Shown here: positions 46,422 through 60,200 of the stretch, in pieces
Layout of the letters: the number at the start of each line of letters is the position of its first letter
Numbering within the stretch: the stretch's first letter is position 1
Source: Symbiodinium microadriaticum
Lineage: Eukaryota; Sar; Dinophyceae; Suessiales; Symbiodiniaceae
Assembly (NCBI GenBank): GCA_001939145.1
Contig: LSRX01000815.1
Coordinates: forward strand, 2,285 to 66,284
Reading direction: 5' to 3'
Length of the DNA stretch: 64,000 nt
Notes under the pieces: generated by a model
What the model was told of the DNA's origin: nothing
Database searches by the model: none
Seen by the model: only the letters and a program-made list of their open reading frames with translations
Translations under genes and position numbers: made by a program

Positions 46422-46663
46422 GCAAGATTTCGGTGATGTGACAGCAAAGTCACCGTCCTCATCCTCGTCATCACCATCGTTTTCGTCATCGCCGTCATCA
46501 TCGTCACCATCGCCATCACCATCATCATCTTCTTCTTCATCGTCATCGCATCATTTTCATCATCATCACATCATCATCATCACATCATCATCATCACATC
46601 ATCATCATCATCATCATCATCATTATCATCATCATCATCACCATTACCATCACATCATCTTCA

Positions 46664-46701
<38 letters not shown>

Positions 46702-46827
46702 CGTCACCATCGCCATCGCCATCACCATCACCACCATCATCGCCATCGTCATCGCAATGGTCATCGTCGTCGTCATCGTCATCGTCGTCATCATCATAAT
46801 CGTCATCATCAGCATCATCATCAACAG

Positions 46828-46859
<32 letters not shown>

Positions 46860-46902
46860 CAGTCATCATCATAATCGTCATCATCAGCATCATCATCAAC
46901 AG

Positions 46903-46934
<32 letters not shown>

Positions 46935-49578
46935 CAGTCATCATTATCATCATGATCACCGCCATCCCTGATGACCATGGCTGCTAGTAGTCAGTTATCA
47001 ATCAGTGTTGACAGCACTGATTCAGCTATTGCTACTTCTGCTGCTGTTCACAGTCTTGTTCTTGTTCTTCTTCTTATCTTTGGGAGCAGAGGTGTCAGCG
47101 ACTACGCTGACCGCTTCCCCAACATGAAGGGGCCGCCCTCTCAGAGTATTTGGGGCCAGCCGGTTCCCGGATCCAATGCTTTCGGCGAGTGGGATCTGGG
47201 CTCATGCTGCAGGTTGCTTCGGGGTCAAACCTGCCGTCTCTATGAGGGCGCATGGTGCTAGTATAGCCCTTCTGGTCTTCTGAAGGTGGGGGATCTTGTC
47301 ACGAGTACAACCGTTGCGGGGCCTCCAGAAGTGCTGCAGTCTGCTTCGGCTCCAGCACGCTGCTGCCCATTGCAGGTAGAGACATTGTCAAGGCGACGCT
47401 AAACCTTGACACTTGACATACTCCTCCCGCTCTCTCTCATGTGATACATAGCTGCTTTGACGACCTGTTCTGAGTGCTGTGTATGAAAGCGCCCTTTGAA
47501 ACGAAGCATCTCCTCGGGGTGCCCCTTAGGCACAGCTACTGCCGGAACCCCGAGCCTGGGAGCCGGAGCCCTAGCAGCGTGATGAAGAGAGAGGTCGGAA
47601 GCGTTCGAAAGAGGACCCCTGATTTTTGCGGTACATTGTATGATATTGTATGTACCCCAAAACCCCTTCTAAATCTAATGAAGGCCCCCAGATGATACGA
47701 GGGTCTTGTGGGGGAAGGGTGCCTGCAGCGAGCTTCTTCCGTCTTCTTCCAGGAGGGAGCCGTCCTGGAAAGTGTCTGAAGTCTCAAGACGATGAAGACG
47801 GCATCGTATTTTTCCTTTATAGTGCCTAGGCTAGTGGGCCAAGATGCACGAGTAGGATTCGTTTCATGGAGACTCACTTTGAGTGGAACATGGGGTCGAC
47901 GACACGACGAGAGTCACTCTGCAGCGAGACTTTCGGATGGTTCGATCGGAGAGGTCTTTTGGCGTTCAACGTGCCACCACCATTTCGCGCTTTCGAAACA
48001 TCAGACCCTGGAATCCGGCCCACTGCAAGCTCAGGATATGAGCGCGGAATCTGGTGCCAGACAGCGAAGGGACGTTAAGCCGGCTTGTGTTGCCCCGTGA
48101 CATTTGGCTCTTGTTCGGGAGCTTAGTCCGTCCGGAATAGCACCAGGTCCGTACCCGAATCTCATTCCAGCGCGTGCTATGTGTATGGAGCTGTGATGGA
48201 TAGCATCGTTTGTCATCTGTATTTAAAGCCCCATGGAAGCCCCTACAATGACGCCAGAACTCTGATTTGGGTCTCTCTTGTAGATCCGTTATTGAGAAAA
48301 ACGACGTCGTCGATGAGCAGACGGCAGGGAAAGAAGCACGCAGCACAGCAGAAGAAAGGACGTGCCGTGCTGGCAGCCGATAGGCGGAATCCTTTGCTAA
48401 GCTTGCTGGGTTGCGGCGCACAGGATGCCTTTCCATGCATGTTGGAACGGCGGAAGAAGAATGAGCCAACAAGGCAGGAGTAGAAGCAAAACCCATCTGC
48501 AACTGTTTAGGAAGAAATGCAAAACCCCCCTTGCAAATCCTTAACCTCCCTCCCTAGCTGCCAGGCGAGTACTGCAACCCCAAGATGCCCAAGATCGACT
48601 GGACGGATATCACCACCATCACGCCGCCTCGGCATGTGGGGTCGTTTATGCGAAGTCGAGGCCCCATGTTGCGATAGCTGTCGAAATCGTGTGCAGGTAG
48701 ATTTCCAAGGCTTGCGGTTCGCCGAAGGCTAACACTTACAATCCATAGTGCTAAACGAAGGCAGGTCGAGAAGCACCGTGCAAGCCAGGACGGCACCGAA
48801 GATGCTTTGGAACGAGGTGGTGTGACCGCCTCAGATAGATCAAGCTCAGACTGGGTTACCGGGTTGTCCACAGGTGGCATTTAGGGACGTGGCTGAGTCC
48901 ACGCTCTCCCTTATCATGCATTGGGTGTTCTAGTCATTCTATTCGTGAGCTTGACCGACCTGAGAAGTGCGGTTGTTTCATTATGTATTGTAGCAATCTA
49001 GTAGTGTAAGTCGCTGCTCTCTTTCAGTCTGTTTCGCAATGTTTCGTATTGCTGTTATTCAAACTGTTGGTTCTGGCGGTTTGCGCTCCAAGAATCACAC
49101 TCCCAAAGTTGCTGTTTTGTTTTCGGTTCCGCCGCTGCCCTCCCTCCCCTTATCCCCCCCTGGTTGCAAAGTACAAGAGGTAGCAGAACAGTGCACAAAA
49201 GCTACAGGCTCTCCTCCCCTCTGATCGGCCGCTTTGTCCGCTTCCTGTCGCCGACAGGCAGGGCGGGTTCAAACCCCTAAACCCTCAACCCGAGATTTTG
49301 CGTTGTTTTTTTTTTTTCCCCTGTGGCGCAGGAGTCACGGAGTGTCACGGCAGTAGCAGAACTCGCAAGCAATACACAGGTGTCTGTACGTGTGTGGGCA
49401 TGCAGGTATGTACGCAAGTATGTATGTATGCATGCATGTATTCATGTATGTACGTATGTGTGTGTATATATATATATGTATACACACAGATTTAGATAGT
49501 TTAGAGTATACATATACACCAACACACACACAAACAATATAGACATGTACAAACACATGTGCATGTGCATGTGTGTGT

Positions 49579-49612
<34 letters not shown>

Positions 49613-52600
49613 ATATGTACGTATGTACGTACGTACGTACGTACGTACGTAGGTAGGTAGGTAGGTAGGTAGGTAGGTATGTATGTATGTATGTATGTCT
49701 AATATGTGGGTGCTTATATGTATATATATTTATATTTATAATTATATTTATATTTATATTTATATGTCCATCCATCCATCCATCCATCCATCCATCCATC
49801 CATCCACCCATCCACCCATACATACATACTTGCATACATGCATGCATGCATGCACACATACATACATACATACATACATACATACATGCATACATGCATA
49901 CATATACATGTACAGGTCAAATGATAGAAGGTTCACAACTTTCACTGCGCATCTGCATGCCTTCTTATGTGATGAAACATAACATGATTACTTTCGGTTT
50001 ACATCCATTGACCGATGGTCCATGCACGGCCGCATTTGATCTTCATCATCTTGAAGTGCCGGAAAATCTTGTCCGCACTCTGCAAGCCCCTGAGAATCTT
50101 GCGACGCGTTGGTGTGCAGCTCACTATCATAAGATAATGTAGTTCAATGTGTGACAGCCAGCTTCCAGCACAAGTGGTATGGAAACACAAGTTGCACGTA
50201 TAGCAATGACAAACACCTTTGCAACGCAGTTTAAACCTCTAGCCTCTAGCACGCCAAGTTGTAAAACTGGAACTGGGATCTCCGACAACCAGGGAACAAT
50301 ACTGATGAGTAAGATGCTGATTATCAGGGATCCTCAAGTTTCGGAAATCGGCCCTACGAGCACAATGAAACAATCCGCCTAAGCGATGTAGCGCGCAAGT
50401 TTGATTGGCAGCATGGCGAGCATACATCACATCGAGGCACACGAACGCACAGTACAGATGAAGTTTTGAACACTGTCTACCTCGACATGGAGTCTGCTAT
50501 CAGCGGCTTCGTTGTCTATCAAGAGCGGCAGTTCCGTGCATGTTGATACTCACATGCACGCAAGCATCTTGCTGCACAATATGAAAGATACTTGTAGCAT
50601 GTTCATGTAAGCGCAATGATGGACAGCTACCCGAACAGTGACAACAGCCACCACAACATAACAATGGCAAGCAGTGCTGGAGTCCGCTGGAGGATGGACC
50701 GATGTGGACACAGCATCATGTGTAGCGCTCCTCTCAACACGAACGACACACTTGACGTGACCATGCAAGTAACGTGGTGTGTGGAAAAACCCATAACCAC
50801 AACATGAGTATTCTATGCATTCCATGAGTTGCTAATTGTGGAACAACGATGTCAAGAGTTGTAGTGATCAAAGATAGACTACCTTGTCGACATAGACTTG
50901 CATGTGTACAGACATGTAGTCTGTAGGCATAGGTTAAGACATACCTCGGCAAAGAAAGAGAGCCGTGTGGATACACAGACACAGGTTTTCTTGCAACACC
51001 ACATATGTGCATTACAGATATATGTATACAATATGCATGGACACACGACATGCCCGTAGCCATTGCACGTAGGTGCATCCATTGGTTGAGGAACGTGCTG
51101 AACGAGTTACGTAATTTTGTGTGTAGATAAAGATGTACAGCCTTATGATACCTGTATAATGTATGTAGATAAATCACCTTCATAAAGCAAGCAATCGAAT
51201 AAGCATTTGTGCATACACAATTTCACACATACATATACACATACACATAACATATATATACATATATACGTATATATATATATAGATATATATATATATA
51301 TAAATATAAATATAAATAAATAAATAGATACATATAAATATAAACATAAATAAATAAATGAATAAATATATACACATGTGTGCGTGCACGCACGTGTGCG
51401 TGTGCACGCACGTGTGCGTGTGTGTGTGTATACATATATATATATATGCGTTTGTGCATACAGATACATGCGTAAATACACACATATACATAAATACATA
51501 AATAATATATACATATATATATATATATATATCTATACAAAATATAACTAGCTGCTGGACTCGAGAAGCGACTAGACGTTCTGCAATGTTCAGAATTAAA
51601 TGTACACTCTCACCCCTCTCTCTCTCTCTCGCACGCTGACGCGCATACACGTGATCAGACGGACACTTAACATGTCGAAATATTTCAGCATGGCTGTGTC
51701 TGTCTGAAAATCCGCAGCACTCTTGTGCGACAGACCTAGCATGGAAGCAACTCTGCGATAACCATAGCGCTAACTCCACTGGACAACGTTTAAACCCCGA
51801 AGTGAGTGACAGGAAACTGCCAGCTGACGGAGATGCAGGTGCCTTGCGCGGCTTTGGTACGATTCAGCTCCTTGACACTTGAGAAACGGTGCTGAATGTA
51901 GAGCCACGCCAGCATCCCTAAACTCATAAAGTGCCATCCCTGAACCCGGGCAGGTGATCGGCCAGCTTGTTGCGCCATCGGACACCTGCCAGGCACCGAA
52001 ACCATCGCCGTCTTGAAGGTTTGGGTTTTGATTCAAGCATGTCCTTAAAACTCTTTGGCTGCAATGCACGACATCTGCCAGGTAGCAGTGCGCAATGTCC
52101 CCGGCTCGGAAGAGAGACCAGGGGGCACACGAGTTTCGTTTGTCCGGGTTGCAATCTGCAAGCACAATCATCTTGTAATGTGCCATGCGTCCCGAAGCCA
52201 GGAGGCAAGCTCAAAGCCAAACCCCACCCATGCCCTGAACCAAATGCGCTCTGAAATTTCCAAGGCTGTTGTATTAATAAAGGGGCGGGGGTCAAAACCC
52301 AAATATCGCGAAAGCCTGAGCGAGCTCAGTGGCCTGTCATTATCCGCAGTCATCACGCAGCCTCCAATTCCTGTTGGTGTTGCTGCTGCTGATGAGGATT
52401 ATGTTGGAAGGTTGTTGCTTGGCTTTCTTGCTGATTTGTCTTCAGGTGCGGGGCACGACTGGACCGAATCTCCAGATGGACGTGGGCCGGACGGCCTGAG
52501 GCTGAGTCTTGATGCAGTGGGAGCGGCAAAGTTGAAGCAACCCTGTGAACCCTAAACCCAAAGCCATGAACCGCAAATATTGAACCCAAGCCCCAAACCC

Positions 52601-53636
52601 TAAATCCCCCTAAACCCCAAATCCCAAACCCTAAACCCTAAGCCCCAGTGCGGGGATAACTTGTGCAGTACTTGTATTGAGGTTTGGGGGTTTGAAACAG
52701 CCTCCCGCTTGGTGCCTCAGCCAGATTGGCATTCTTGAGACCTTCACGGGCCGAGGGAAAAGGGGCGACAAAAAAAAAAAAAGCCCCAAACACCTAAAGC
52801 CCGCTTTCTCGTGTCGCAAGCAGCAAGCCCCCAGGCTTGGCGTGGTGGCATTCACAACGACGAGGTCTACGGCCAGGCCTTCACGTCGCCGGGGGCCAAG
52901 ACCTTTAGGGTTTACATTACAGTATCCGCGAATAATTGTTGTCGAAATCTCCCCATATTCTGCGTAGGTGTAATGTATATATATATATATATGTATACAT
53001 ATATACATATATGTATATATATATATGCATATATATATATATACATATACATATATATATATATGCATATATATATATATACATATACATATACATATAC
53101 ATATATATATGTATATCTATATACATACCCATACACACGCACACATACATACATGTATGTGATGGGCATACATGTGTGTGTGTCTCTCTCTCTATATGTG
53201 TATATATATCTTTATATGTATGCTTAGGCTGTGAACCTACCTGTGAAAGCTTGCAAAGCGAGATCTGCAGGTTGTACACGCAATGTGTGTGAATGTAACC
53301 CATGAGGTTAGTGTTTTCCTTCATCTGGGATCTTCGGTAAATGCAAGGCATCCACTGCAAAACGCCCGCGCATAGAAGTTGTCCCGAAACCTGCCCGGCT
53401 TGGTTTTTCTGTGCCCAGGTGGGTTACCAGCGATGCTGAAAACTCCACCGTCACCTTTGCTCTGGACAAGACGCCTGGGCCCCACAGGTGTAATGCAGGG
53501 GTTTACTTGGTTGGCGAGTACTTGGGAACTGCAGTCACTTATAGTGCGAACACAAATATGCTGTGATATGCCCCCCCCAAAAAAAACAACAAAAATAAAG
53601 AAAGAAAAAGTCTGCTCGAATTATTCGGCCCCCTCT

Positions 53637-53668
<32 letters not shown>

Positions 53669-54218
53669 TAAGGCTGTGGGAGACTTGCTGCCGAGAAATT
53701 GGAGTCGGCATAGACATTAGCAACATTCGCAAAAAGCCGGGCCTGAACAAGAGGAATTGCGCGCAGAGCTCGAAGAAGCGGAGGAACACGTAGCAAAGCC
53801 GAGAATTATCGCAGCAACAAGCAAACAAGCAGTGAAGGTGGTGAGAAGTGCCGATATTGCGTGAGCGGTACAGTTCTAAACCTATGCTGCCGTGGTCGGT
53901 TTGGGTCCTTTCGGTTTCAGAGCTTTGACTACTATCGTATACGATTTCAGAATATTTCAGTACAACGAGAGCTGTCGGCACTTTTTGTGTTACAAACATG
54001 TCTACTGTACTCTTGTGTGTTGGCTATTCCGTTCATTACTCCAAGCCTTCTTGTTCATGGGCTCGCATCATGCCGTTTCCTGTTGACTTTCGACGGCTCA
54101 TAGTCTAGAGTCCGCTACCGTGATGTCCGCACTTCTATCTACATGTATAGGTATATGTACGTATGTATCCCTTAGAATTTAGGGTTTGGGTTTAGGGGTT
54201 TTACGGGGTTTTATTAAG

Positions 54219-54251
<33 letters not shown>

Positions 54252-57200
54252 GTATATATATACACACACATACAAACATATATATATATATATGTAGATA
54301 TATTCTACACGGAGCGCCTGTAAACAGAGCCACAGCGCAAAACAACAGCGGCTCTGAAGCAGTAAACAGCACCACCTACCAGCAGCAACATCTTCGGCAA
54401 CTGAACATGCTCAAAACAAAAAGAACCAGAATAGCAACAAGAAGAATAATCGACGACGACTGCGCCGACCACGCAAACGACACCCATGAAAGGTAAGTAA
54501 CACAATGTCGAAGGCGGCATCAGCTCACGCGACAACGACAACAAACAAGCAACAATAATAATACTAATATGTAGTAATAATAATGCGGCAACAACAGTAC
54601 CAGTAAGAAGATAGCAGCGGCAGCGGCAAGCAGTAAGAGCAGTGGTGGTGGTGATGGTGGTGGTGGTGGTGGTAATTAGTAGTTATGAGATCATTCAACA
54701 TGACCAGCATCGTCAAGGACTGTAGTGCAAGAAGAACAATAGCAAAAGCCACGTCCGGGTCCAATATTCTGTGCCTGCATGTTTGTGCTAGATGCAAGCA
54801 GTCCGCACAGGCCCTATACCTGTCTTAAAGTCTTCTGCAGTTGATTGGTTATCTTCCAGCCGTTGATGCATCTGCTCCTACTTCTGGCATGGAGTCTCAG
54901 AGGGGGTTTTTTTTATCAGGGATCAAAGAAGCGAAATAAGATTTACAAACCCTCAGGCCAACGGTCAACAGCATCTCTCCGAGCAATGGCACCGCACGCG
55001 GTGGCACGTCTTGCCGGCAGTGCTTTGGCTCTGTGTCCGTTGATGTTCAGGAATCGGATGTCTGCTGGTTGATGTGACATCTGCTTTTTGTCACGATGGC
55101 AAGAGATGCTTATGACACAGAATAGTCTGCAGCATGATCGAAAGGCAACCTCAGGGTAACGTGCAAGACTCTGTCTCTTCTGCTGGTCGAAGCTGACTGC
55201 ATGCAAGTGAATTCTGGCAAATGTGCTCAACGCATTCAAATTCGCGCCTTACTGCTAACCCCTGCGCACCTCGAACCTCGAACCTACATCCCAAACACTT
55301 GTCCACCATTGTCCACCTGTTTGCTCCACTGCCAGGCTGGTGACCATCGGCGGTAGCAACTTTGGCGCGACGTGGTCGGTCCGACACTTGAGCCGAACAG
55401 GTACAGAGGACACCCCGAAGTCCTGAAGGCTAGGCCTAGGCCATCTCGCTGTTCCTATGGTCTTGCACCTTGCAAGTTTCAACAGGTTCTTGAGAGATTG
55501 GAGTGCCCGAAACACGAAGGCGAAACGATGTCCATCACATTCTGCCGCGCCATACACCACACACCCGTTTGAGGTAGAAAGCGCTGATGCCGAGAACGAG
55601 AGCGCAAGGGCCCCTACATCAGGGACAGACTTGTTTGCATGCCGAGTTCAAGCAGAGGGACGGTGTTGCTTTGGCGGTCTTCAAACAGTCCAGCAAAGCA
55701 TCAAGCAAACCGTCAAAACCGACAACAAAATGTGGTCAGAGTGAGACGTCCGTGCCAGCAGAAGGTTGTGATACAATCCTGGCTTTTGCAGTCATCAGCT
55801 CTCTCGCCAGCCTGGCGACTGCCGCTTCAGCGAAGACAGCATTAACATGAAAAAGTCACGAGCCGCCTGCATCTGGAATCAGCGAGTTGCTGCCCCGAGT
55901 AGCGCGGTTTGTGCATATGCTTCCTGGTAGATGCAGGCTCGTGACTCGGTTGAAGATGCGGATGTCTTCGCTTCATGACGTTTGTTTTTGGCGTCCGGGT
56001 TGGCTTCTTGAGTCTGGGTGGCCGTGGCAAGGCAGCTGGCGAGGACGACAGCAACCTTTAATCCATTTTCTGAGGCCGTGGCCACCATCGAAGATCACTG
56101 CAGACAGGGCGCTAGCATGTCTGGGCACCTGGCCGTTATGGCACTCGTGTGTAGGCTGCTCTCAGTCCGTCTGCAGCCCGACTTTGGTGGAAGCCAGCGG
56201 TGCAAAGACGCACATGGCAAAGCCGAGCCAGCTGTTTGCAATGGTAAGATCCCGGGAGTGTGCACGCAGAAGAACTCAACGCCCTTCGTCTGGAAGCGGT
56301 GAAGCCCCTCGGGTCAGTAGCCGCGTGTGTCATTGGAAGGTCCAACACTTCTGCAAATAACTTCGACTCTGTCAGCAGAGAACCAGGAGAGCAGCAAGTC
56401 GCAAGCCTTCTACATCTGGGTTCAGCGATTTGCTGCCCCGGGTGGCGTGGTTTGTGCACATGCTTCCTGGTAGATGCATGCTGTTGCATGCTTGTGGCTC
56501 ACTTGATGTCGGGGATGCATGTTTGTTGACAGAAATGTAATGTGAAGTAGTTGCGTGCTGTAACAGCTGCAGAGCAGTTGTTGCGAGTGTCTGCAGTGCA
56601 GCATCAACTCCTCGTTGGTGCACGAAGCGGAGATAGCGAGCGATGACCATGGCAATTGTCGCAAGAACGCCAGTTTGTCCATGAGTTCTCACTATCATCA
56701 TCATCATCTTCATCAACAACAACAGAAGATGCACCCAAATTCACATGCTCACCCTTCCCATCCCCCCACCGAAAGGCACCGGTCACTGTGGAGTTCAATG
56801 GCTACGAGTGCTCCGTGCAGGAGGCCGGCAAGAGGAAGTGCCCCGGAGTTTGGGAGTCCCAGACTCCTGTAACATAGGGGCCTAAATAAGTACCTGTACT
56901 ATGCATACTATTTTGGGGCTCATGATTATAATTATAGTGTGTGTGTAGATACATACATATAAGTATAAACATAAACAAATAAATAAATAAATAAATAAAT
57001 ATATATATATATATCTCTATTTTTACACATATAAATATAGACCCCAAAGGGCTGTTTTTTTGGGGGTCCCCGTAGGTTTTGTTTGGGGTGCTGTCGGAAA
57101 GGCTTTTTCTCTGCCCTGGGTAGGCCCGGCGCTCAACAGCTTCTCGAGCATGCATGGACAGAGTCCGAAGAAAGCCCTCCGCGTTGTCCAGGGGCTTGTT

Positions 57201-60200
57201 TGTGTCTCCCCCAACGTGGACAGGGTCTAAAACATTTAAAAGCCTTCTCCCCCGCGCACGGGGTTTTTCTTCTGCCCTGCCACGTATCCATGACCAAAAA
57301 AACCCTCAGCGGAAAGGGCTTTCAGTGGCCCCTCTGCAGCCCGGATCGACATTCCTCGAGCCCAAGATGTTGAGATCACAGCCCTCCTACTGCAACCGAA
57401 CCCAACGACGGGTTTTGAAAGGTCGTCTTGTGTACCCGTTGCCACCCAGAGGTCTTGCAGAACACCCTGCCCCCCAGCGGCAATAGGGTTTAATTGGGCC
57501 TTGTGGAGGCCTTCAAATGACCCCGGAGGCAAAAGGAACAAATGAAGCATCGAGGAAGGCAGAAAACACCTTGACAGGCCACACAGGGCTGTTTTTTTTA
57601 CTTCTTGACAAGGATTCGTCACCATCGGTATCACTCGCGCCGTCCGGACGGCGGGGTGACGCTTTTCCACCTCATCCTACGCCCCTGAACTCTAAACCCT
57701 TACACGAGTCTAAGCCCTAAACCGGCCCTAAACCCCAAGAGATTCGTTCTAAAGCCTTGTGCAAGTCCGGCTCGGGCCCCGGGGCCAGGTGGCCCCGACC
57801 TATGTCAAGTGCGTTCAGGCCTTAGCGCAACAGGCGCCGCGGGCGCTTCGGGCTTAGCGTGTTATGTCCCCAGATTCCCGAAGGTCGCGCAGCCAGCTTG
57901 GCTTCTTTGCCTTACCCAGTCGGTGCAGGATTTCAGGGTTTAGAGGTTGAGCGATGGACGATCGGTCGCAGGCCTTGCACGCTGCAGGCTTTTTGTTATA
58001 CGAAAGCCGAGAGAAGAAAGCCATTGAAAGCCTAAGCCTCCATTCCTCCAGGTCACAACGCCTCGGAATCGCGGAATTTTTGCGCCGAGCGTGAAGGTCT
58101 TCGTTTCAGGCGCTGAGGGGTGCGCACGATTGCACCACGCTGCTTCACGATTCTACGGCCATCAGCAGCTTCTGAAAAAACGGGAACTCAACGCGGGGCC
58201 TTGACTTCGGGGAAAATTGGGTTGATGCAGAGCAGGTCCGAGGGCCCTAGCACAGGAGGCCCTACCCTTAGGCCTTGAAGTCTTGGGACTTCAGGATTGA
58301 GCCATATGTCGTATAGAGGTCGCAGTAGTCTGTAGTTTACAGCTGAATTCACTTTCGGGCAGCGTGCCGTACTTCTCAGCGTTCAGGGTATAGGACCTTA
58401 GCTACCTGGGGCCGACTGATCTTGAGTACATTGGCTGCCTCACTGAAGTTGCCTGGGAGCATTGTGCAATCTCGCACGTTCCTCAAGCTTCATGTGCTTC
58501 GTGTGCATCTTCAACCGACTGTAAGGGCTAAGTCGGCACTTAAGGTGAGGTGGACGTTGCCAGGTGCTGGCAGTGCTTGGGTCGCACCGAACACGCGCCG
58601 CTGCCCCAGAGTGGCTCAGCCTCCACGTTGAAACTCGTTTCCGAGAAAGCCGAGCTGCTGGTCTGACGGGATTATAGGTGCTCGGTCGCTGAACAACCAT
58701 GCCGTTCCACCCCAAACTTGCAGATTTGAGGGAATGAATAGCTTCAACACAGACTTAGATAACAGTCTTTACGTACAGCTGATGGCTCGTGAGCTCCTCG
58801 CGAGCTCATGAGTCACTTGCGAGCATCTTTTCTGGAGAGGCCTTCCGGCAGAAGAGTTCAGAGACAAAAACATGGAGTTGACGACGGAAGCAGAGAGATG
58901 GGGAAGGCTTGCAAGAAAACAAACATGCGAAGCAGAAGGATTTGCATCCTCTGGAGAAACGAAGACAGAAAAGCAGCGCTCGGCATCGACACATCAGGCC
59001 TTATGCATACAGCTGCCGCCGGAGCCGTTTACACTCAGACTCCGTAGGTTGCTCAATCCTTCTTCCTTTCATGTAACAACCAAATCCTACACCCCAAACC
59101 CGAGCGCCCAAAACGTGCACCGATCTAGGATGGCGGTACCTCGACCGCTGGTCTCTGCTCGACACCTGGGCGAACCAGGACCGTTTGGGGTTTCGAGTTT
59201 AGGGGTTCGTGGTTTGGGGTTTCGGGTCTAGGGGTTCATGGTGTTCAAGACCTCGGCGGACACCAAGGCCAGGAAGCAAGAACTCCAACTCTCTCTGAAC
59301 TCCCAGGGCCCTGACTGAATCCTTCAAAAGAGCTCCCTCAAGCCAAGCTCCCTCAGCCCAAGAGCCACCTACTCTGTTAAGACCCTGTCGGTCCGGATGG
59401 GCCCACCCAGCCTCAAGCAGAGGAACCCCCATTGGACGATGCTCTGGTGATCATTCCAACGGGGCAAGCCATCTTGCTGGTTGGGGACTCGGTGCATTCT
59501 TCGCGAGCCGACCTGCAGTCGTATTCTTGGTACTGCTACCGCCGCATCCTGCTTGTACAGGCCACTCCTTCTTGCTGCTGCTCCCTCCTGCTGCTCCTGG
59601 AACTGCTCCTGCTCCTGCTAGACGAAGCGACGACGACGACGACGCCCTCGACCACTGCTGCTGCTTCTGCTGCTGCCGGTATTGCTACATAAGAAGTATG
59701 CTTATAGTCAGTATGATAACAATTAACATGCTGTTTGTAGTACTTTAATTAGGCTTGCTGCTTCAAGATTTTGCGGTCTGTACTGCTGTGTTATGATTTT
59801 GACTTTCGGATAGTTTAATTGGTCTTTGTGGATTGTTTTTTTTTTTTTTCGGGCGTGCCTCCTAAAACGTACACATCCGATCAGGCTTCGGTTAAGCAGA
59901 CCGTATGATATGTCGCGGGTCTTGCCACGAGCGGCAGCTACGAACTTAGGTGTAGGGTTTGGAGCAAGAGCAGCAACCAAAGCATTCACGACGTGATCGA
60001 CTTTGAGTATGTATTCTTGCACAGCTACCGACACCCCAACAATCTCAAGACGCTACGCTTTTGTTGAAGTGTCATGTCCCGGCCACAGGTCACGCAGGAA
60101 ACCCCTTCGCAACCGACCCGTGAAAGCTGCTGGAACATCTGCTTAGGATCAAGACACACCGAAGCTGCTGATGCTGAGCGTGGAAGGCGGGACTTTGAGG

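Noticed and set aside
46327-46971. 214-codon His/Ser-rich frame and Asp-rich frames on the other strand
   Set aside because: Most of it is an ATC microsatellite. Only the first 95 bases were kept, as a weak exon candidate.
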